Assembly: GCF_927312905.1 (NCBI RefSeq)
Contig: NZ_CAKMHQ010000060.1
Coordinates: 1-35,940 of the forward strand
DNA: 35,940 nt
Reading direction: 5' to 3'
Source of the DNA: Candidatus Nitrotoga sp. 1052
GTDB taxonomy: Bacteria > Pseudomonadota > Gammaproteobacteria > Burkholderiales > Gallionellaceae
In this document: piece by piece, positions 1-10,700 of the stretch
Numbering within the stretch: the stretch's first letter is position 1
Layout: every line of letters starts with the position of its first letter
Position numbers and translations under genes: made by a program
Notes under the pieces: generated by a model
What the model was told of the DNA's origin: nothing
The model's input: the letters and a program-made list of their open reading frames with translations, nothing else
Database searches by the model: none

Positions 1-492
1 CTACGCGGATAAATTAAAGTCGATTTGATCTAGATCAAGATTGTGCTATTTTTTTGCATGCTTATCCCGACTGAAGATTTCATCAATTGGCGCGCACCTC
101 ACTGATCTTGGACAAATTGATGCAAAAAAATCACTCCGCCGGATACCTGGCAACCATACTGAAACTTATAAAAATACATATAAATCAAAATGATGGGTGG
201 CGGCAATATAAGTTTAGACAGCATCAAGACTTATTCGCCTTATATACAATCTCTTATCCGCAGGCATAGCGCCTTCCTTCACCATGAAATTTTTTTCATC
301 ATTGAAACATTTAGTTATGTGCGTTACCGTACCGACAAACTTTATATTTCATCGCTTGTCTCATTAGTCTGATATTAAGCATAAATATAGAGCATCTTCC
401 GATAACACATGAAGCTTGGAGACAGCCATATTTCTAATGAGAAGTGATCCTGAACGACTTGTGACCAAGTCGTCACCCTTAAGGGGCTGACC
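1..492. other. AT-rich stretch without a recognisable gene
   Basis: This left edge is clearly poorer in GC than the rest of the window. Its only open frames are short, start at TTG or lack a ribosome binding site, and show no familiar motif. I see no tRNA, CRISPR array or convincing terminator in it. It probably holds intergenic DNA and degraded sequence next to the possible transposase remnant that follows. Confidence 0.5.
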
Positions 493-636
493 ATGAGAAA
501 GTTGAAAAATGGACCCCCATTGTTTACAGACGACAGCAAGCGGGTTCAGCTCGATTATCTGTCGCCCGCTGCATTTGAGCGCCAGTCCTACGAAAAAGAT
601 TGGCGGCATCATCGGTGTCCATTATTGACAACCTAT
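493..636 (+). pseudogene. possible C-terminal remnant of an IS3-type transposase
   Basis: The frame contains LDYLSPAAFERQ, which resembles the end of IS3-family transposases, where an LGYLSPxxFE motif follows the last catalytic glutamate. Nothing upstream looks like the rest of the integrase core: there is no DDE region and no OrfA. The frame then runs without a break into the antisense of cysK, so its apparent 122-residue length is an artefact. I read it as a decayed tail of an insertion sequence. The evidence is one short motif, so the call is weak. Confidence 0.3.
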
Positions 637-670
637 TTCAGTGTACTGCTGCACTCTACACAACAGCTGG

Positions 671-1606
671 TTAATCCACATCCAGGTCAGCAAACAATTG
701 AGTGGACAAATAACGTTCACCAAATGATGGGATCATCACGACGATCATCTTGCCAGCATTTAACGGACGCTTGGCGATTTCAAGGGCAGCCCAAACTGCC
801 GCACCGGAGGAAATTCCGACCAGCAGGCCTTCCTCCTTTGCCAGGCGCCGTGCCATATTGAATGCATCTTCATCTTTAACACGTACTGCCTCGTGGAATA
901 TATTTTTGTTGAGTATTTCAGGTATAAAACCTGGCCCAATACCTTGAATAGCATGAGGGCCACGCTGGCCACCGGAAAGTACGGGCGAGGCATCGGGTTC
1001 CACGGCAATTATTTGTACGCCCGAATAAATTTCTCTCAATGCTTCCCCTACACCAGTGATAGTGCCCCCAGTTCCCACACCCGCAACAAAGATATCTATC
1101 ATGCCGTCGGTGTCGCGCATGATTTCTTCGGCGGTGGTGGTACGATGGATGGCAGGATTAGCGCGATTAGCGAATTGCTGTAATACGAGGTAGCGCGGAT
1201 CGGCTAAAGCCATTTCCTTCGCCCTCTTCATTGCCCCGGGCATACCGTCCGTGCTTGGAGTTAGAATGAGTTCCGCGCCATAAGCCTTCATCAACAGGCG
1301 GCGCTCACGGCTCATGCTGTCCGGCATAATGAAAGCGCACTTATAACCGCGAGCTGCACAAACCATAGCAAGGCCAATGCCGGTATTGCCAGACGTTGGC
1401 TCCAGGATAATTGTGTCTGGTTTTATTTTGCCTTCTTTTTCAGCAGCTTCGATCATTGAAGCGGCGATACGATCCTTGACGCTGAGCGCGGGGCTGAAGA
1501 ATTCCAACTTGGCGAGGATAGTGGCATCTATGCCTTGACTCACACGGTTTAATTGCACCAATGGTGTGTTGCCTATCAGTTCCAAAACATTTTTTGCAAT
1601 CTTCAT
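671..1606 (-). CDS. cysK: cysteine synthase A (O-acetylserine sulfhydrylase)
   Basis: This PLP enzyme makes L-cysteine from O-acetyl-L-serine and sulfide in the cytoplasm. The 311-residue product is the usual family length. The PLP lysine is Lys44 in LSVKDR, the substrate-binding loop TSGNTG is at 71-76, the phosphate-cradle glycine loop GTGGTITG is at 178-185, and the serine that contacts the PLP ring nitrogen lies in GISSG near 264-268. An open frame extends 23 codons further upstream, but I chose the ATG at 1606 because GGGAG lies five bases before it and [16 protein letters not shown] is the normal N-terminus. It is transcribed in the same direction as the eCIS genes but is separated from them by 336 bp, so it probably has its own promoter. 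CysK is more likely than CysM from the motifs. It is a housekeeping gene marking the edge of the eCIS locus. Confidence 0.95.
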   Translation of the reverse strand: MKIAKNVLELIGNTPLVQLNRVSQGIDATILAKLEFFSPALSVKDRIAASMIEAAEKEGKIKPDTIILEPTSGNTGIGLAMVCAARGYKCAFIMPDSMSRERRLLMKAYGAELILTPSTDGMPGAMKRAKEMALADPRYLVLQQFANRANPAIHRTTTAEEIMRDTDGMIDIFVAGVGTGGTITGVGEALREIYSGVQIIAVEPDASPVLSGGQRGPHAIQGIGPGFIPEILNKNIFHEAVRVKDEDAFNMARRLAKEEGLLVGISSGAAVWAALEIAKRPLNAGKMIVVMIPSFGERYLSTQLFADLDVD

Positions 1607-1942
1607 CTGTACTCCCTCTCTTCTATTCATATTCATATTGCTGCATACAGAGCCGGATGAGTCCGTGTGCTGCATCTAATCAAATAATACCTTACGAGAG
1701 GTTTTCCAGTCCAAGCATTTTCGGTTAAGCAATCGTTGAGCGTAAAGGATGTCGCGCGTGACTTGACGTGGCACGGTTAACAATGGAAAGTTCTTGGGCC
1801 GTCATTTTTTTCGTGCGAGGCTGGATAAGATCCGTTGGCAGTTGGTGCATCGCCTGATTCGGCCAGTTTCCTGGTTGCACACAAAGCGCCATCCCGAGCC
1901 AACATTTCGTTCGCAGCCAACAAACAAAACGTCTGTTTCTGG
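1607..1942. other. spacer between the eCIS locus and cysK
   Basis: This 336-bp gap holds the candidate cysK promoter. I looked for a terminator after the last eCIS gene and found only weak, short dyads, none followed by a clean T run on the minus strand. No other gene is evident, and the long plus-strand frame crossing it is antisense noise. Confidence 0.5.
1684..1714 (-). promoter_or_regulatory. candidate promoter for cysK
   Basis: On the minus strand TATTAT (1684-1689) is a good -10 box, and TTGGAC (1709-1714) could be a -35 box. The spacer of 19 bases is longer than ideal. The predicted transcript would start about 70 bases before the cysK ATG. I see no clear regulator site. Confidence 0.3.
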
Positions 1943-2296
1943 TTACCGAGATTTTTTGCTGCGCACTTCTTTTTTCAAATTCCCAGCTTTCCTATCTTTG
2001 GATGGGTCTTTTCGTTCCGCAAGTTGTTCTTTGAGGTCATTTAATTCCTTTTGCAGTTTGACGACGCTCGCTTTGCGTTGCGCGACGCGCTCATCCCAAC
2101 GGCTTACGGCTATATCACGCTCCTTGATGGCAGTTTCCACTTCAGCCTGGGCGCGCGCAATCGACTGTTCCTTTTCCTTGACCAACACCTCAATGGGCGG
2201 CACTTTGCCAGCGGTTCCCGATACTAGGCTGTGCGTGAGCCGGGTGGCAAGGTCATTTTGCAGTTTGAGCGCTTGCTCCAGTGTCTTGATGTTCAT
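1943..2296 (-). CDS. short coiled-coil protein, last gene of the eCIS locus
   Basis: The 117-residue product is rich in Glu, Lys, Gln and Ala, with heptad-like spacing from about residue 40 to 105, so it is probably a long alpha-helical coiled coil. The C-terminus is strongly basic (ending near KKEVRSKKSR). There is no signal peptide or membrane segment. A strong ribosome binding site, AAGGAG, sits eight bases before the ATG, and the gene starts 12 bases after the stop of the beta-helix protein gene, so the two are co-transcribed. I do not recognise a family. It could be a structural helper, a trimerisation partner or a chaperone for the neighbouring surface protein; this is inference from position only. 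Confidence 0.75.
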   Translation of the reverse strand: MNIKTLEQALKLQNDLATRLTHSLVSGTAGKVPPIEVLVKEKEQSIARAQAEVETAIKERDIAVSRWDERVAQRKASVVKLQKELNDLKEQLAERKDPSKDRKAGNLKKEVRSKKSR

Positions 2297-2308
2297 GTTG
2301 TACGCTCC

Positions 2309-5300
2309 TTAAATTTTGACGTTGAAATTGGCGATCGGTAGCGGCGTGACCATGCCAGTCTGGATGTAATCCCCGGTGGTGATGTTGCCCATCAGCGCGA
2401 TTTTGTTGCGGTTGGACAGCGACATGGCGTTGACGTTGGCGGCAGCCTTGACGTGATTCCCCATGGCGATCAGGTGCCCACCCCACAGGCGCACGGTAGC
2501 GCCCAGGTCACTCGCCTCGGCGCTGAGGTGGTCGCAGACATTATTATTAAAGGTCACCTTCTCGAAACGCAGATCGATGTTGTCGGTGTACTGAATGCGC
2601 CTGAATTCCACCAGCTGACTGCGGCCCGGGCCGCGGAAGTGATTATCGTCCACCTGCGCGCTGCCGAACATGTAGGTGATCTCGCCCGCGCCGCCAATGA
2701 AACGCAGTGCCAGCGGCCCGATCAGCAGCAATGCACGATGTTCGTTCACTGGTTCGAGCATGGCGGGCTGGGTATAACCGACACGGTTACCACTGATCTG
2801 GCAGACGGGTATCCAGCCGCCGATGCCGATGGCACTGACGGTCGTGACCTGTTTGCCGTCGGCAGAGATGCCGGTGTCGACCACCTCGCAGTCTTCGATG
2901 CGCAGATGTGCGCCAGTAGGCGTCAACACCTCTTCAGCGTACACGCCGATGCCTATTGAGAAATTTGGGGCGTAGCCGCAGTTGCGTACCCGGTTTCCGA
3001 GTAATGCAGTATTGCCGCGCACGAATAGCGCCATCCCCAGCAGCAAACAGGATTGCAGCGTGTTGCCGCTGACCTCCAGATCCGCTTCCTGCGTGGAGGT
3101 GATGCCGGTGCCGGCCTGGTCGATGCGATTGCCTGCCACGCGGTTGCGTTCGCCCTCGCTGAGGTGTACGGCGAAAAACACCTCGCGCAGATCGTTGTCG
3201 TCAATGCGGCAGTCGGTGCAATCATCCACCCGCACACCGTACCATCCGCCGCCTCCGCCATCGAGGTGATTGCCGCTGACAGCCGCGCCGCCGATGCGCG
3301 AAATTACGATCCCCGATTGCGGGCCCAGCAATTGATTGTTGCGCACCGCGGCATGATCGGCGGCACGGCCGTTTTTCGCATCGGCCACACAATAGATGCT
3401 AGCAGGCACCGTAACTTGACCTTCCTGTGCGATCGCCCCCACGATGTTGCCGGCGATGGTTGCATGGGCGCCGCTGACACGGATGCCACCCCACGCAGCA
3501 GAGAGCAGGTCGATCTGGTTGCGGCGCACCTCGCATAGCGCGGCTTCGATATCGATCGCATAGAGGCGGGCGTCCAGATAGTTTCGCAATTGCACGGCAT
3601 TACCGGGAAATGTGTCTTGCGTGATGCCGGCGCTGCGGCTGATGCGGTTGTCGGCGACGAGCGAACCCACGGTCTGATGGCGTAGTGAGATACCGACCCA
3701 GAAATGGCGGATGCGGTTGTTCTCGATGCGGCAAGGCTGCGTGTGATCGGTGTCGATGAGTATGCCGTACTGGCCGAGAGAGCTGCCGGGCTGATTGAGG
3801 AACAGGCCAGTGATACCGCCGATGGCGTTGTCCGCGATGCGCAGACCGCCCTGATAATCGCTGCTCAGGATGCCGATGAGAAAATTGTCCAGGCGATTGG
3901 CGATTAGCTCGACATCGGTCACGCCGCTCAAATTGATGCCAATGTAGGAGGGCGGCGTTTGCGTCACAGGAACCACGACGGCGAGCGCACAGTGTTCCAC
4001 CCGCACCCGCGTGCAATTTTCCAGATACAGCAGCGCACCGATGTTGTTATTGGTGGCGGCAGCCGTCGCTTCGAAGCGTATGCTTTCTACGACGATGTCG
4101 CTGACCAGCGCGTTGGCGCCGCCGATCTGCAAGGTTCGGTCCAACCTCGCTCCGCGCACAATGGCGCCGGGACTTTCGCCGCGCAGGATGATGCGCGAGG
4201 AGAGTATCTGTATGGTGGCGCTGATGTCGTGCACACCCGTTTTCAGGCACACGCAGCCGCCCTCGTCCGGCAGCGAATCGATCGCAGCCTGAATGTTTTC
4301 GCCGGGCGCAACGTTAACGGTGCAGCAGCCGCCGCATTCTGGCGGCCAAGGCACACGGCAATCGGTCTCGTCGTCGGGAAAGGTGACGATGGCCAGCCGC
4401 GCATAATGGCGATGGATGCCGCGCGGTGGCGCTTGAGTGAAAGTCTCCACCGATGTGTCGGCGGTGCGTGCCGCGGAAACCCAATAGTCGCCGCAGTGGA
4501 ATCCGCCGCCGGAGGGGTCGAGACCGAATTGAATTTGTATGCCGTTTTCCAGCACCACCCACACGCCTGCTGCCGGCACCGGGATCAGGCCAGTGCTGGC
4601 TGCCGCGTCGAGATTGACGATGATATTGTTGTTCGCGTCGCGCACCGTGCCCTTTTGATCCCAGCGCCGAACACGGGTGTGGCGCGCATCCAGCGTGTCG
4701 GCTCCGCCGCCGGGAATCAGATTCGCCGGCAACGCGGGTGAAAAACTGATGGTCTGCTTGGCGTCATCGACGGTGATCTTGCGCATCACGCCGCGGCGCA
4801 GCGCGGGGTCGCCGTTTTCGCCGCTGAGCTCGCGCCGGTCATCGAGTATCTCCACCCAGTTACCGGTGTTGAAACGCAGCACCGCGTCACGGCCCAGGCT
4901 GGCCAATTTAAGTTCGGTGCTGGTCGCGGTCTGAGAGACAATTTCTACTACATTGCTCGCCACGCTCGCGTTGTCGCGCGACCACTTGAAGGTTGCTGCG
5001 CCCACGGCGCCGCCGTCGTGGATCTCGATGCGATAGAGCTGATTCTCGAGTCCACGATAGCCGCCGCTGGGCGGCAGTTCGCACGGATCGAGATCGGGCG
5101 GCACGCCCTCCGCTTTTATCGACATGCGCCCGGCCGATGGAGCAATGAGCGCTTGCCAGCCCGCCACCGCGCTGTCGGGTGTGATGCAATCGGCGCCGCC
5201 GATATTGGCCAGCATCCGCACCTGCCACACGGTCTGCATACGTGTGGTGGTGTCCACCCCCACGGCGCTTTCCACCAGATTGGGTTGCTGGAGATGGGTC

Positions 5301-5749
5301 AGCTCGCGCTGCCAAACCTCGAGATAGGCGAGGTGTGGCCCGCCGCTGGGCAGGGCAGGCGGCGCCGGAAAATACGGTTGCTGATTGTACGCTAGCTCAG
5401 ATTTACCGCGCAGCTCGGCCAGCACCGGATCGAACTCCGGCGTGCCGCCGCCGTGATTTTCCGCGAGTAACCCATCCACATACATGCGGCCGCGGCCGAT
5501 GGTGATGTTGCCGCCGGCGGCCACGATCGTGAAGGCATCCGGCGTCTGCGGCGAGACCACCGCCACGCCGGTGATGCCCGGCGTCGGATGCACGCCGAAG
5601 GTATCCACGCTCTCGGCGCGCAAACGCCTGTCCAGCACCGCCACCCACTCGTTCCAATCCGAGTCCAGTTGCACGCGCCCTTGCTGCATCAGCACGCCGG
5701 ACAGGTCGATGCGGGGATCGAATCGAACCCGGCTGTAATCTCCACTCAT
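2309..5749 (-). CDS. DUF6519 / right-handed beta-helix surface protein of the eCIS
   Basis: The 1146-residue protein opens with a segment typical of DUF6519 proteins encoded in phage-tail-like loci (MSGDYSRVRFDPRIDLSGVL, about residues 1-430). From about residue 480 to 1110 it consists of repeating short strands with many NRI, GN and IxxN motifs, the look of a NosD-type right-handed parallel beta-helix. Such folds are common in phage tail spikes that bind or cut surface sugars. I see no catalytic residues I can name. AAAGGAG lies seven bases before the ATG. It follows the gpI-like gene by 12 bp, at the distal end of the baseplate operon, where PVC and Afp loci carry tail fibre genes. I infer that it is a fibre- or spike-like host-contact part, but a decoration of the baseplate is also possible. 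Confidence 0.8.
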   Translation of the reverse strand: MSGDYSRVRFDPRIDLSGVLMQQGRVQLDSDWNEWVAVLDRRLRAESVDTFGVHPTPGITGVAVVSPQTPDAFTIVAAGGNITIGRGRMYVDGLLAENHGGGTPEFDPVLAELRGKSELAYNQQPYFPAPPALPSGGPHLAYLEVWQRELTHLQQPNLVESAVGVDTTTRMQTVWQVRMLANIGGADCITPDSAVAGWQALIAPSAGRMSIKAEGVPPDLDPCELPPSGGYRGLENQLYRIEIHDGGAVGAATFKWSRDNASVASNVVEIVSQTATSTELKLASLGRDAVLRFNTGNWVEILDDRRELSGENGDPALRRGVMRKITVDDAKQTISFSPALPANLIPGGGADTLDARHTRVRRWDQKGTVRDANNNIIVNLDAAASTGLIPVPAAGVWVVLENGIQIQFGLDPSGGGFHCGDYWVSAARTADTSVETFTQAPPRGIHRHYARLAIVTFPDDETDCRVPWPPECGGCCTVNVAPGENIQAAIDSLPDEGGCVCLKTGVHDISATIQILSSRIILRGESPGAIVRGARLDRTLQIGGANALVSDIVVESIRFEATAAATNNNIGALLYLENCTRVRVEHCALAVVVPVTQTPPSYIGINLSGVTDVELIANRLDNFLIGILSSDYQGGLRIADNAIGGITGLFLNQPGSSLGQYGILIDTDHTQPCRIENNRIRHFWVGISLRHQTVGSLVADNRISRSAGITQDTFPGNAVQLRNYLDARLYAIDIEAALCEVRRNQIDLLSAAWGGIRVSGAHATIAGNIVGAIAQEGQVTVPASIYCVADAKNGRAADHAAVRNNQLLGPQSGIVISRIGGAAVSGNHLDGGGGGWYGVRVDDCTDCRIDDNDLREVFFAVHLSEGERNRVAGNRIDQAGTGITSTQEADLEVSGNTLQSCLLLGMALFVRGNTALLGNRVRNCGYAPNFSIGIGVYAEEVLTPTGAHLRIEDCEVVDTGISADGKQVTTVSAIGIGGWIPVCQISGNRVGYTQPAMLEPVNEHRALLLIGPLALRFIGGAGEITYMFGSAQVDDNHFRGPGRSQLVEFRRIQYTDNIDLRFEKVTFNNNVCDHLSAEASDLGATVRLWGGHLIAMGNHVKAAANVNAMSLSNRNKIALMGNITTGDYIQTGMVTPLPIANFNVKI

Positions 5750-5761
5750 AACTATTCTCCT

Positions 5762-7795
5762 TTAACTTCCGTAAATCAATCCCGCTTCCAGACCAAAACG
5801 TAGATATTCTTCCAGCCGCACGCGCAGATTAGTCTCGCGTTGCGGCTGATACAAACCATGCAGCACGCCCATTTCGCTCTCGTCGTGCGCACCGCGGCGG
5901 ATTTTGTCCGAGGTGCTCTGCCGCAACTGGCAATAACCCGGGTCACCGTAACGCAGCGAGGTAAAGTGCGGCCTTGTTTCCTGGTCGCCTTCCCCCGGCT
6001 GGCAATGATAGCGGCGCGGTGTGCGCGAGCCGGGTGGCACCCAGGAAAAGCGCACGCAGCCTTGCTGGCGGCGCTCGGCCCACAGCGGAGCCTTCCATGT
6101 GTCGCCTCCGCTGGTGAGCGCGGCGACGAGAAGGCAATCGCTGGCCAGCGTCAGTTGCTGGGTGTGAACCTTGCCGATGACGGTGCAACTCTCCAACGTG
6201 AGTGCGCCGCCGGGCGCGAGCGTATCGGCCCCGGGGCCGCGGTAGGCGATGAGGTTTTGCGCAGTTGCATCCACGATGCATTCGTTCAGCGAGACTTCGG
6301 CATCGGCCGCGATGTGCAGCGGCGCGGTGATGCAGCGTTCCAGCACCACCTTGGCGAAGGCATGGCTGACCACTAGGCCGGGGGCATCGGCCGCGCCGAA
6401 CGTTCCCGGCACCAGCGTGCAATCGCGCAGCACGAGATAGCGCGCTTGCGTATCGGCAAAGGCGGCCATCGTCAACGTGCCGCCACTGATCACCCAGCCG
6501 TCGAGAATCAACGTCGCCTCTGCGCCGATATTGAGCGCGATATCGCCGCTCGCGGCCAGCAGCGGGCGCGCGCCATTGACCGCGCGCAGCACGACCGTCT
6601 TGCCGGCGTTCACGGTAATGCTGGGCGTTTCCACATAGCGGCTGCTGTCAAGTACTTCCACCGTGCCGCCGCTCTGCACCGCGTTGAGCGCCGGTTGCAG
6701 CGCTGCGCCGCCCTGCACGGTTTGCACCGGCATGACCGGCACGGCGGGATCGCCGCGCTCGTATTCGCCGCCACCGATAGCGATGGTGAAGCCGTAATGA
6801 AAGCTTACCAGCGGAGTCGAGGCTGGCGCATCGGCGAACGCGATGCGGCCCAGCACCGGATCGATGGCCACCAGCCCGGAGCCGGCAGTGGGCTGGTGCG
6901 CCCACGCGATGACATTGCCGCCGCCGTCCTTGATGTCGCTGAGATCGCAGATGCGGATGTTGTTGCGCGCAATCAGTTGCGGCGGGTTGCCATCCAGTTC
7001 TAGCCACAGACTCTTGCCGGGGCCATAGTAGTCGTCGAGGTGTGCCTTGAGCCAGCGGCGTGCGAGCGGCATGGGCACATTGCGGGGCTCGGCCAGATGA
7101 CTGATCTCTTCTTCCGTCTCCGGCGTGTTATACAGCGCCATGTCAACGCCCAGCGGATTGTAACGGAAGCGCAGGCCACCGCCGATCAGGGGGTCGGCCA
7201 CGGCCTGAGAACGCGTCAGTGGAAACGCGCGTACGCGCCACAGATACAGGCCGATGTTGGGGATGTTGTGACGCGGGGCGCCGGTGCTGATGCGCCGCAC
7301 GTCCACGGTGTGCGCAATCGTGTCAAAGGCAGTGTCGCGCCACTGCAGTTTTTCCCAGTTGCGCAGATTCGGCGCATAGTGCGCGCCTGTGCGCAGATGA
7401 TTCATGTGTTGCGTCCAGCCCAGCAACTGGAAAAACTCCACCGCCCGCACCGGCCAGCCGGTGACATCACGCGCCAGCTGCTCGAGCATGGATGCCGTGC
7501 CCTTGCGGCGGCGGTAGCGGATGGTGTTGGCCACATCAGCGCGCGGCGAGGCCACATTGGGCACCACGCCGTGCAAGGTGCGATAGCCGATGAGGTCGCC
7601 GATGTAGGGCGCCACCCACGGTGCGCAGGTTTCGATGAACTGGTCGTCGTAGAGCTGTTCGAGGTTTTCCTGCATGGCTGCCACCTGCTCGCCAATGACG
7701 GCGAGCAGCTCGCGCAGCGGATAGCCTTGCTCCGCGTCGCGGATACGGTGGATCGCGGGCAGCAGCTCGTAGAGGCGGTCGGCGGTCGTGTTCAC
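5762..7795 (-). CDS. phage tail protein I-like baseplate protein
   Basis: The N-terminal ~130 residues match the gpI-like region of phage-tail-like loci (TIGR02242 type): a helical start containing RLYELLPAIHRIRDAEQG, then APWVAPYIGDLIGYRTL. The middle (about 360-560) is a string of short beta strands with alternating Val, Leu and Gly, like a small beta-solenoid. The C-terminus, with RRGAHDESEMG and EYLRFGLEAGLIYGS, has the conserved closing segment of this family. The start codon is GTG at 7795, overlapping the upstream stop as GTGA, with GGAGGAG close before it. In contractile tails gpI-type proteins join the wedge to the fibres, which fits the neighbours: a wedge protein before it and a beta-helix protein after it. 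Length is 677 residues. Confidence 0.85.
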   Translation of the reverse strand: MNTTADRLYELLPAIHRIRDAEQGYPLRELLAVIGEQVAAMQENLEQLYDDQFIETCAPWVAPYIGDLIGYRTLHGVVPNVASPRADVANTIRYRRRKGTASMLEQLARDVTGWPVRAVEFFQLLGWTQHMNHLRTGAHYAPNLRNWEKLQWRDTAFDTIAHTVDVRRISTGAPRHNIPNIGLYLWRVRAFPLTRSQAVADPLIGGGLRFRYNPLGVDMALYNTPETEEEISHLAEPRNVPMPLARRWLKAHLDDYYGPGKSLWLELDGNPPQLIARNNIRICDLSDIKDGGGNVIAWAHQPTAGSGLVAIDPVLGRIAFADAPASTPLVSFHYGFTIAIGGGEYERGDPAVPVMPVQTVQGGAALQPALNAVQSGGTVEVLDSSRYVETPSITVNAGKTVVLRAVNGARPLLAASGDIALNIGAEATLILDGWVISGGTLTMAAFADTQARYLVLRDCTLVPGTFGAADAPGLVVSHAFAKVVLERCITAPLHIAADAEVSLNECIVDATAQNLIAYRGPGADTLAPGGALTLESCTVIGKVHTQQLTLASDCLLVAALTSGGDTWKAPLWAERRQQGCVRFSWVPPGSRTPRRYHCQPGEGDQETRPHFTSLRYGDPGYCQLRQSTSDKIRRGAHDESEMGVLHGLYQPQRETNLRVRLEEYLRFGLEAGLIYGS

Positions 7796-10700
7796 GTCAT
7801 CTCCTCCAGATAATCGAATGGGCCGTTGTCGAGCAGCAATATCTCGGCGGCTACGCCGTTGCCTTGCGCATCGGTCGTCGCGGCGGCGGGCGTCAGGCGC
7901 TCTTCCAGGGTAATGGCAGTGCCACGGTAGAAACGATCCAGGTCCACGCCCAGCACGCCGTCAACCTCCTGCGCCACCGCGATGATTTCGGAGCGCGAGA
8001 CAATCTGCCCGAAGTCGCGCGCATCGAAAGAGAAGGCGGCGCGCAGCGCGGCCTCGACGTCGGCCAGCACCTTCTTGGCGTCGTGATCCGGATCGCGTTT
8101 GATGCGCAGCGCGATATGGAACGTCGCCTGGTTGTAAGCCGCAGTTTCGCAGTGCACCAGCGGGTCGCCGTTCTGTTTAAGGGAGTCGAGTAGCTTGTCC
8201 AGCGTCGAATCCGGCGGCTGACCGCCGTCATCGCCGGTGATGCTGATGAACACAGTGCGCCCGGCGCGCGTGTTGAGCACGGCAGCTTGGGCCTTGGCGA
8301 TGCCGGTGTAGGCGCGCGCGTAATCTTCGTAATCCTGTACCGAGACCACACGTCCGAGCGTGCGCACGCCCAGCGGCATGTTGCGCCGTGCATCGGCCGC
8401 ACTATCCGCATCCACTCCGCCCGCGGCGGGCAGCGGGTTGCTCACTGCTTTCAAACCCAATGGACGCGAGAGCAGTTGTGCGAGCTGGCCGGCTTGCAGG
8501 TTACCCGCTGTGCCGATACCCTTGCGATAAACGACGCGCAGGTTATCCTGACCAGTGGGCAGGCGCGCGCCGTGGTGGCCATCGCCGAACTGGATGGTCC
8601 CCGCACCGTCCTCTTCCACGTGCAGCACGTAGGAGCGGTCATCGGCGCCGGCCTTGTAGAGGGTGGGCGTCTCGTGCCAGAGGATATCGTTGACCCGCAC
8701 CTCCAATGCCGCTTCGGCACCGGTCTCGTTCTCGGCGCCAACGAAGGTGAGCGGTGTGTGTTTGAGGGTGTAGCGTTGATGGCTCTGGCGCGCCGCACCG
8801 CTGCCTATGGTTTCCTGCGTGGTCTCACCGTGGGTGGCACGGGCGACGTTGGCGTATATCGCCACAGTGTCACGTAAATAACTGTGGTCGAGAGTTTTAT
8901 CAAGTGTTATTACAGTAAAACCAGCCTCGACGACGATATCCTTCAGCTGTACCGTCTCACTTTCAACGACGCCCGTCAGATCACTGCGTTCTCCGGTAAG
9001 GATTATTCTGCGCCCTTTTTTTAATCCAAGATATATTCGGTCAAGGGAGATGGTGTCACCCTGCACCAGGTCCTCGATAGGTACATCCGCAAGTGCAATT
9101 CGCTCGCTCTGAGCGTGCACCGTAATATCACGAAGAGCATCAAGTTTAACCGGCTTATCATCAAACAGACCGTCGAACCATTTATGCCACAGGGCGTTGT
9201 CGGCACCTCGGACAAAGACATCCAGGCGACCAGCGGCCCAGGAAGAAACATCGGGACCGGAGCTCAGAGTCCCACCTAGTGACTCCCAGCCTGACCATAC
9301 ACCATCGAACCATTTATGCCACAGCGCATTGTCGGTGCCCCGAACAAAAACATCGATTCTGCCATCGCCCCAAGAAACGGCCGCTGGATCTGAGGTCAGT
9401 ACGCCGCCTAGTGACTCCCAGCCTGACCATGTGCCATTGAACCATTTATGCCACAGGGCGTTGTCGGCACCCCGGACAAAGACATCCAGGCGACCAGCGG
9501 CCCAGGAAGAAACATCGGGACCGGAGCTCAGAGTCCCACCTAGTGACTCCCAGCCTGACCATACACCATCGAACCATTTATGCCACAGCGCATTGTCGGT
9601 GCCCCGAACAAAAACATCGATTCTGCCATCGCCCCAAGAAACGGCCGCTGGATCTGAGGTCAGTACGCCGCCTAGTGACTCCCAGCCTGACCATGTGCCA
9701 TTGAACCATTTATGCCACAGGGCGTTGTCGGCACCCCGGACAAAGACATCCAGGCGACCAGCGGCCCAGGAAGACACATCGGGGCCGGAGCTCAGCACTC
9801 CGCCGAGCGACTCCCAGCCTGACCATGTGCCATTGAACCATTTATGCCACAGTGCATTGTCGGTGCCCCGAACAAAAACATCGATTCTGCCGTCGCCCCA
9901 TGAAACAGTTGCCGGGTCTGAGGTCAGTACGCCGCCCAAGGACTGCCAATTCGACCATATATCCCACCAGGATTGCGCTAAGGAAATTCGGGTTGTTTTC
10001 GAACTGACTCCGTAGGCGGTTCGGGTATAAAGCATCACCTGCTCAGCAGAAAGGATTTTGGGTATCCTGCCGGGCTTTTCAATGGCGATATAGCCTCCTG
10101 GTAATACAGAGCCATAAGCACTATCGAGAAATAGTTTGGTTTCACCCTCGTCGTTCGCCAACGGCCATTCGTCCCAATCCGATGCAGGTTTGGGGTTGTG
10201 CGTTGTCGCGTCATAGGTGACCATTTTGGGCGCGTTACAACCAAAAATGGAAGCGTGTTGATGGAAGATGAAGATGCCCTCATCCAGGGTAACAGACTGT
10301 TTCGCCGACAGTGTCCTGATACCGCTCACCAAGGCGTCAACCGACCACCCCTGAATTTTTACTAAAGAAGAGAGGTCTTCTTCGCTCCAGGTTTTGCTGA
10401 TTATATTTTTGAGAACATTTTCGTCCAGAGCAATCGTTGTCGGAAAATCACTGACATTACCCTTTGGCAGCAAAGGCCTGTTATATACCGCTGGTGACAA
10501 CAAAGGATTCACGGAAGTGAAATCAATGCGCGTTGTTTTTGTCTTATCATTGGTGTTAATACTCATGATGCGCACGAGTGTTTTAGTACCACTGACAATC
10601 AGCAAACTTTCTCCCGGCTTCAGATTACTTGCAATACCCTGAAGAATGACGCTATTCATTTTTGCTGAGAGTATCTGGGGTTGCGTCAGTCGTGGCTTGA

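Noticed and set aside
1794-2312. 172-residue plus-strand frame opposite the coiled-coil gene
   Set aside because: It is Ser/Arg/Leu-rich, typical of antisense translation, while the minus strand has a good ribosome binding site and a coherent coiled coil.
9166-9957. CRISPR-like or satellite repeat array
   Set aside because: The 132-bp periodicity has no spacers and is fully in frame with a conserved protein repeat, so it is coding.
9197-10015. 272-residue plus-strand frame
   Set aside because: It is the antisense of the blade repeats; it has a Ser/Pro/Thr-rich repetitive translation and no ribosome binding site.
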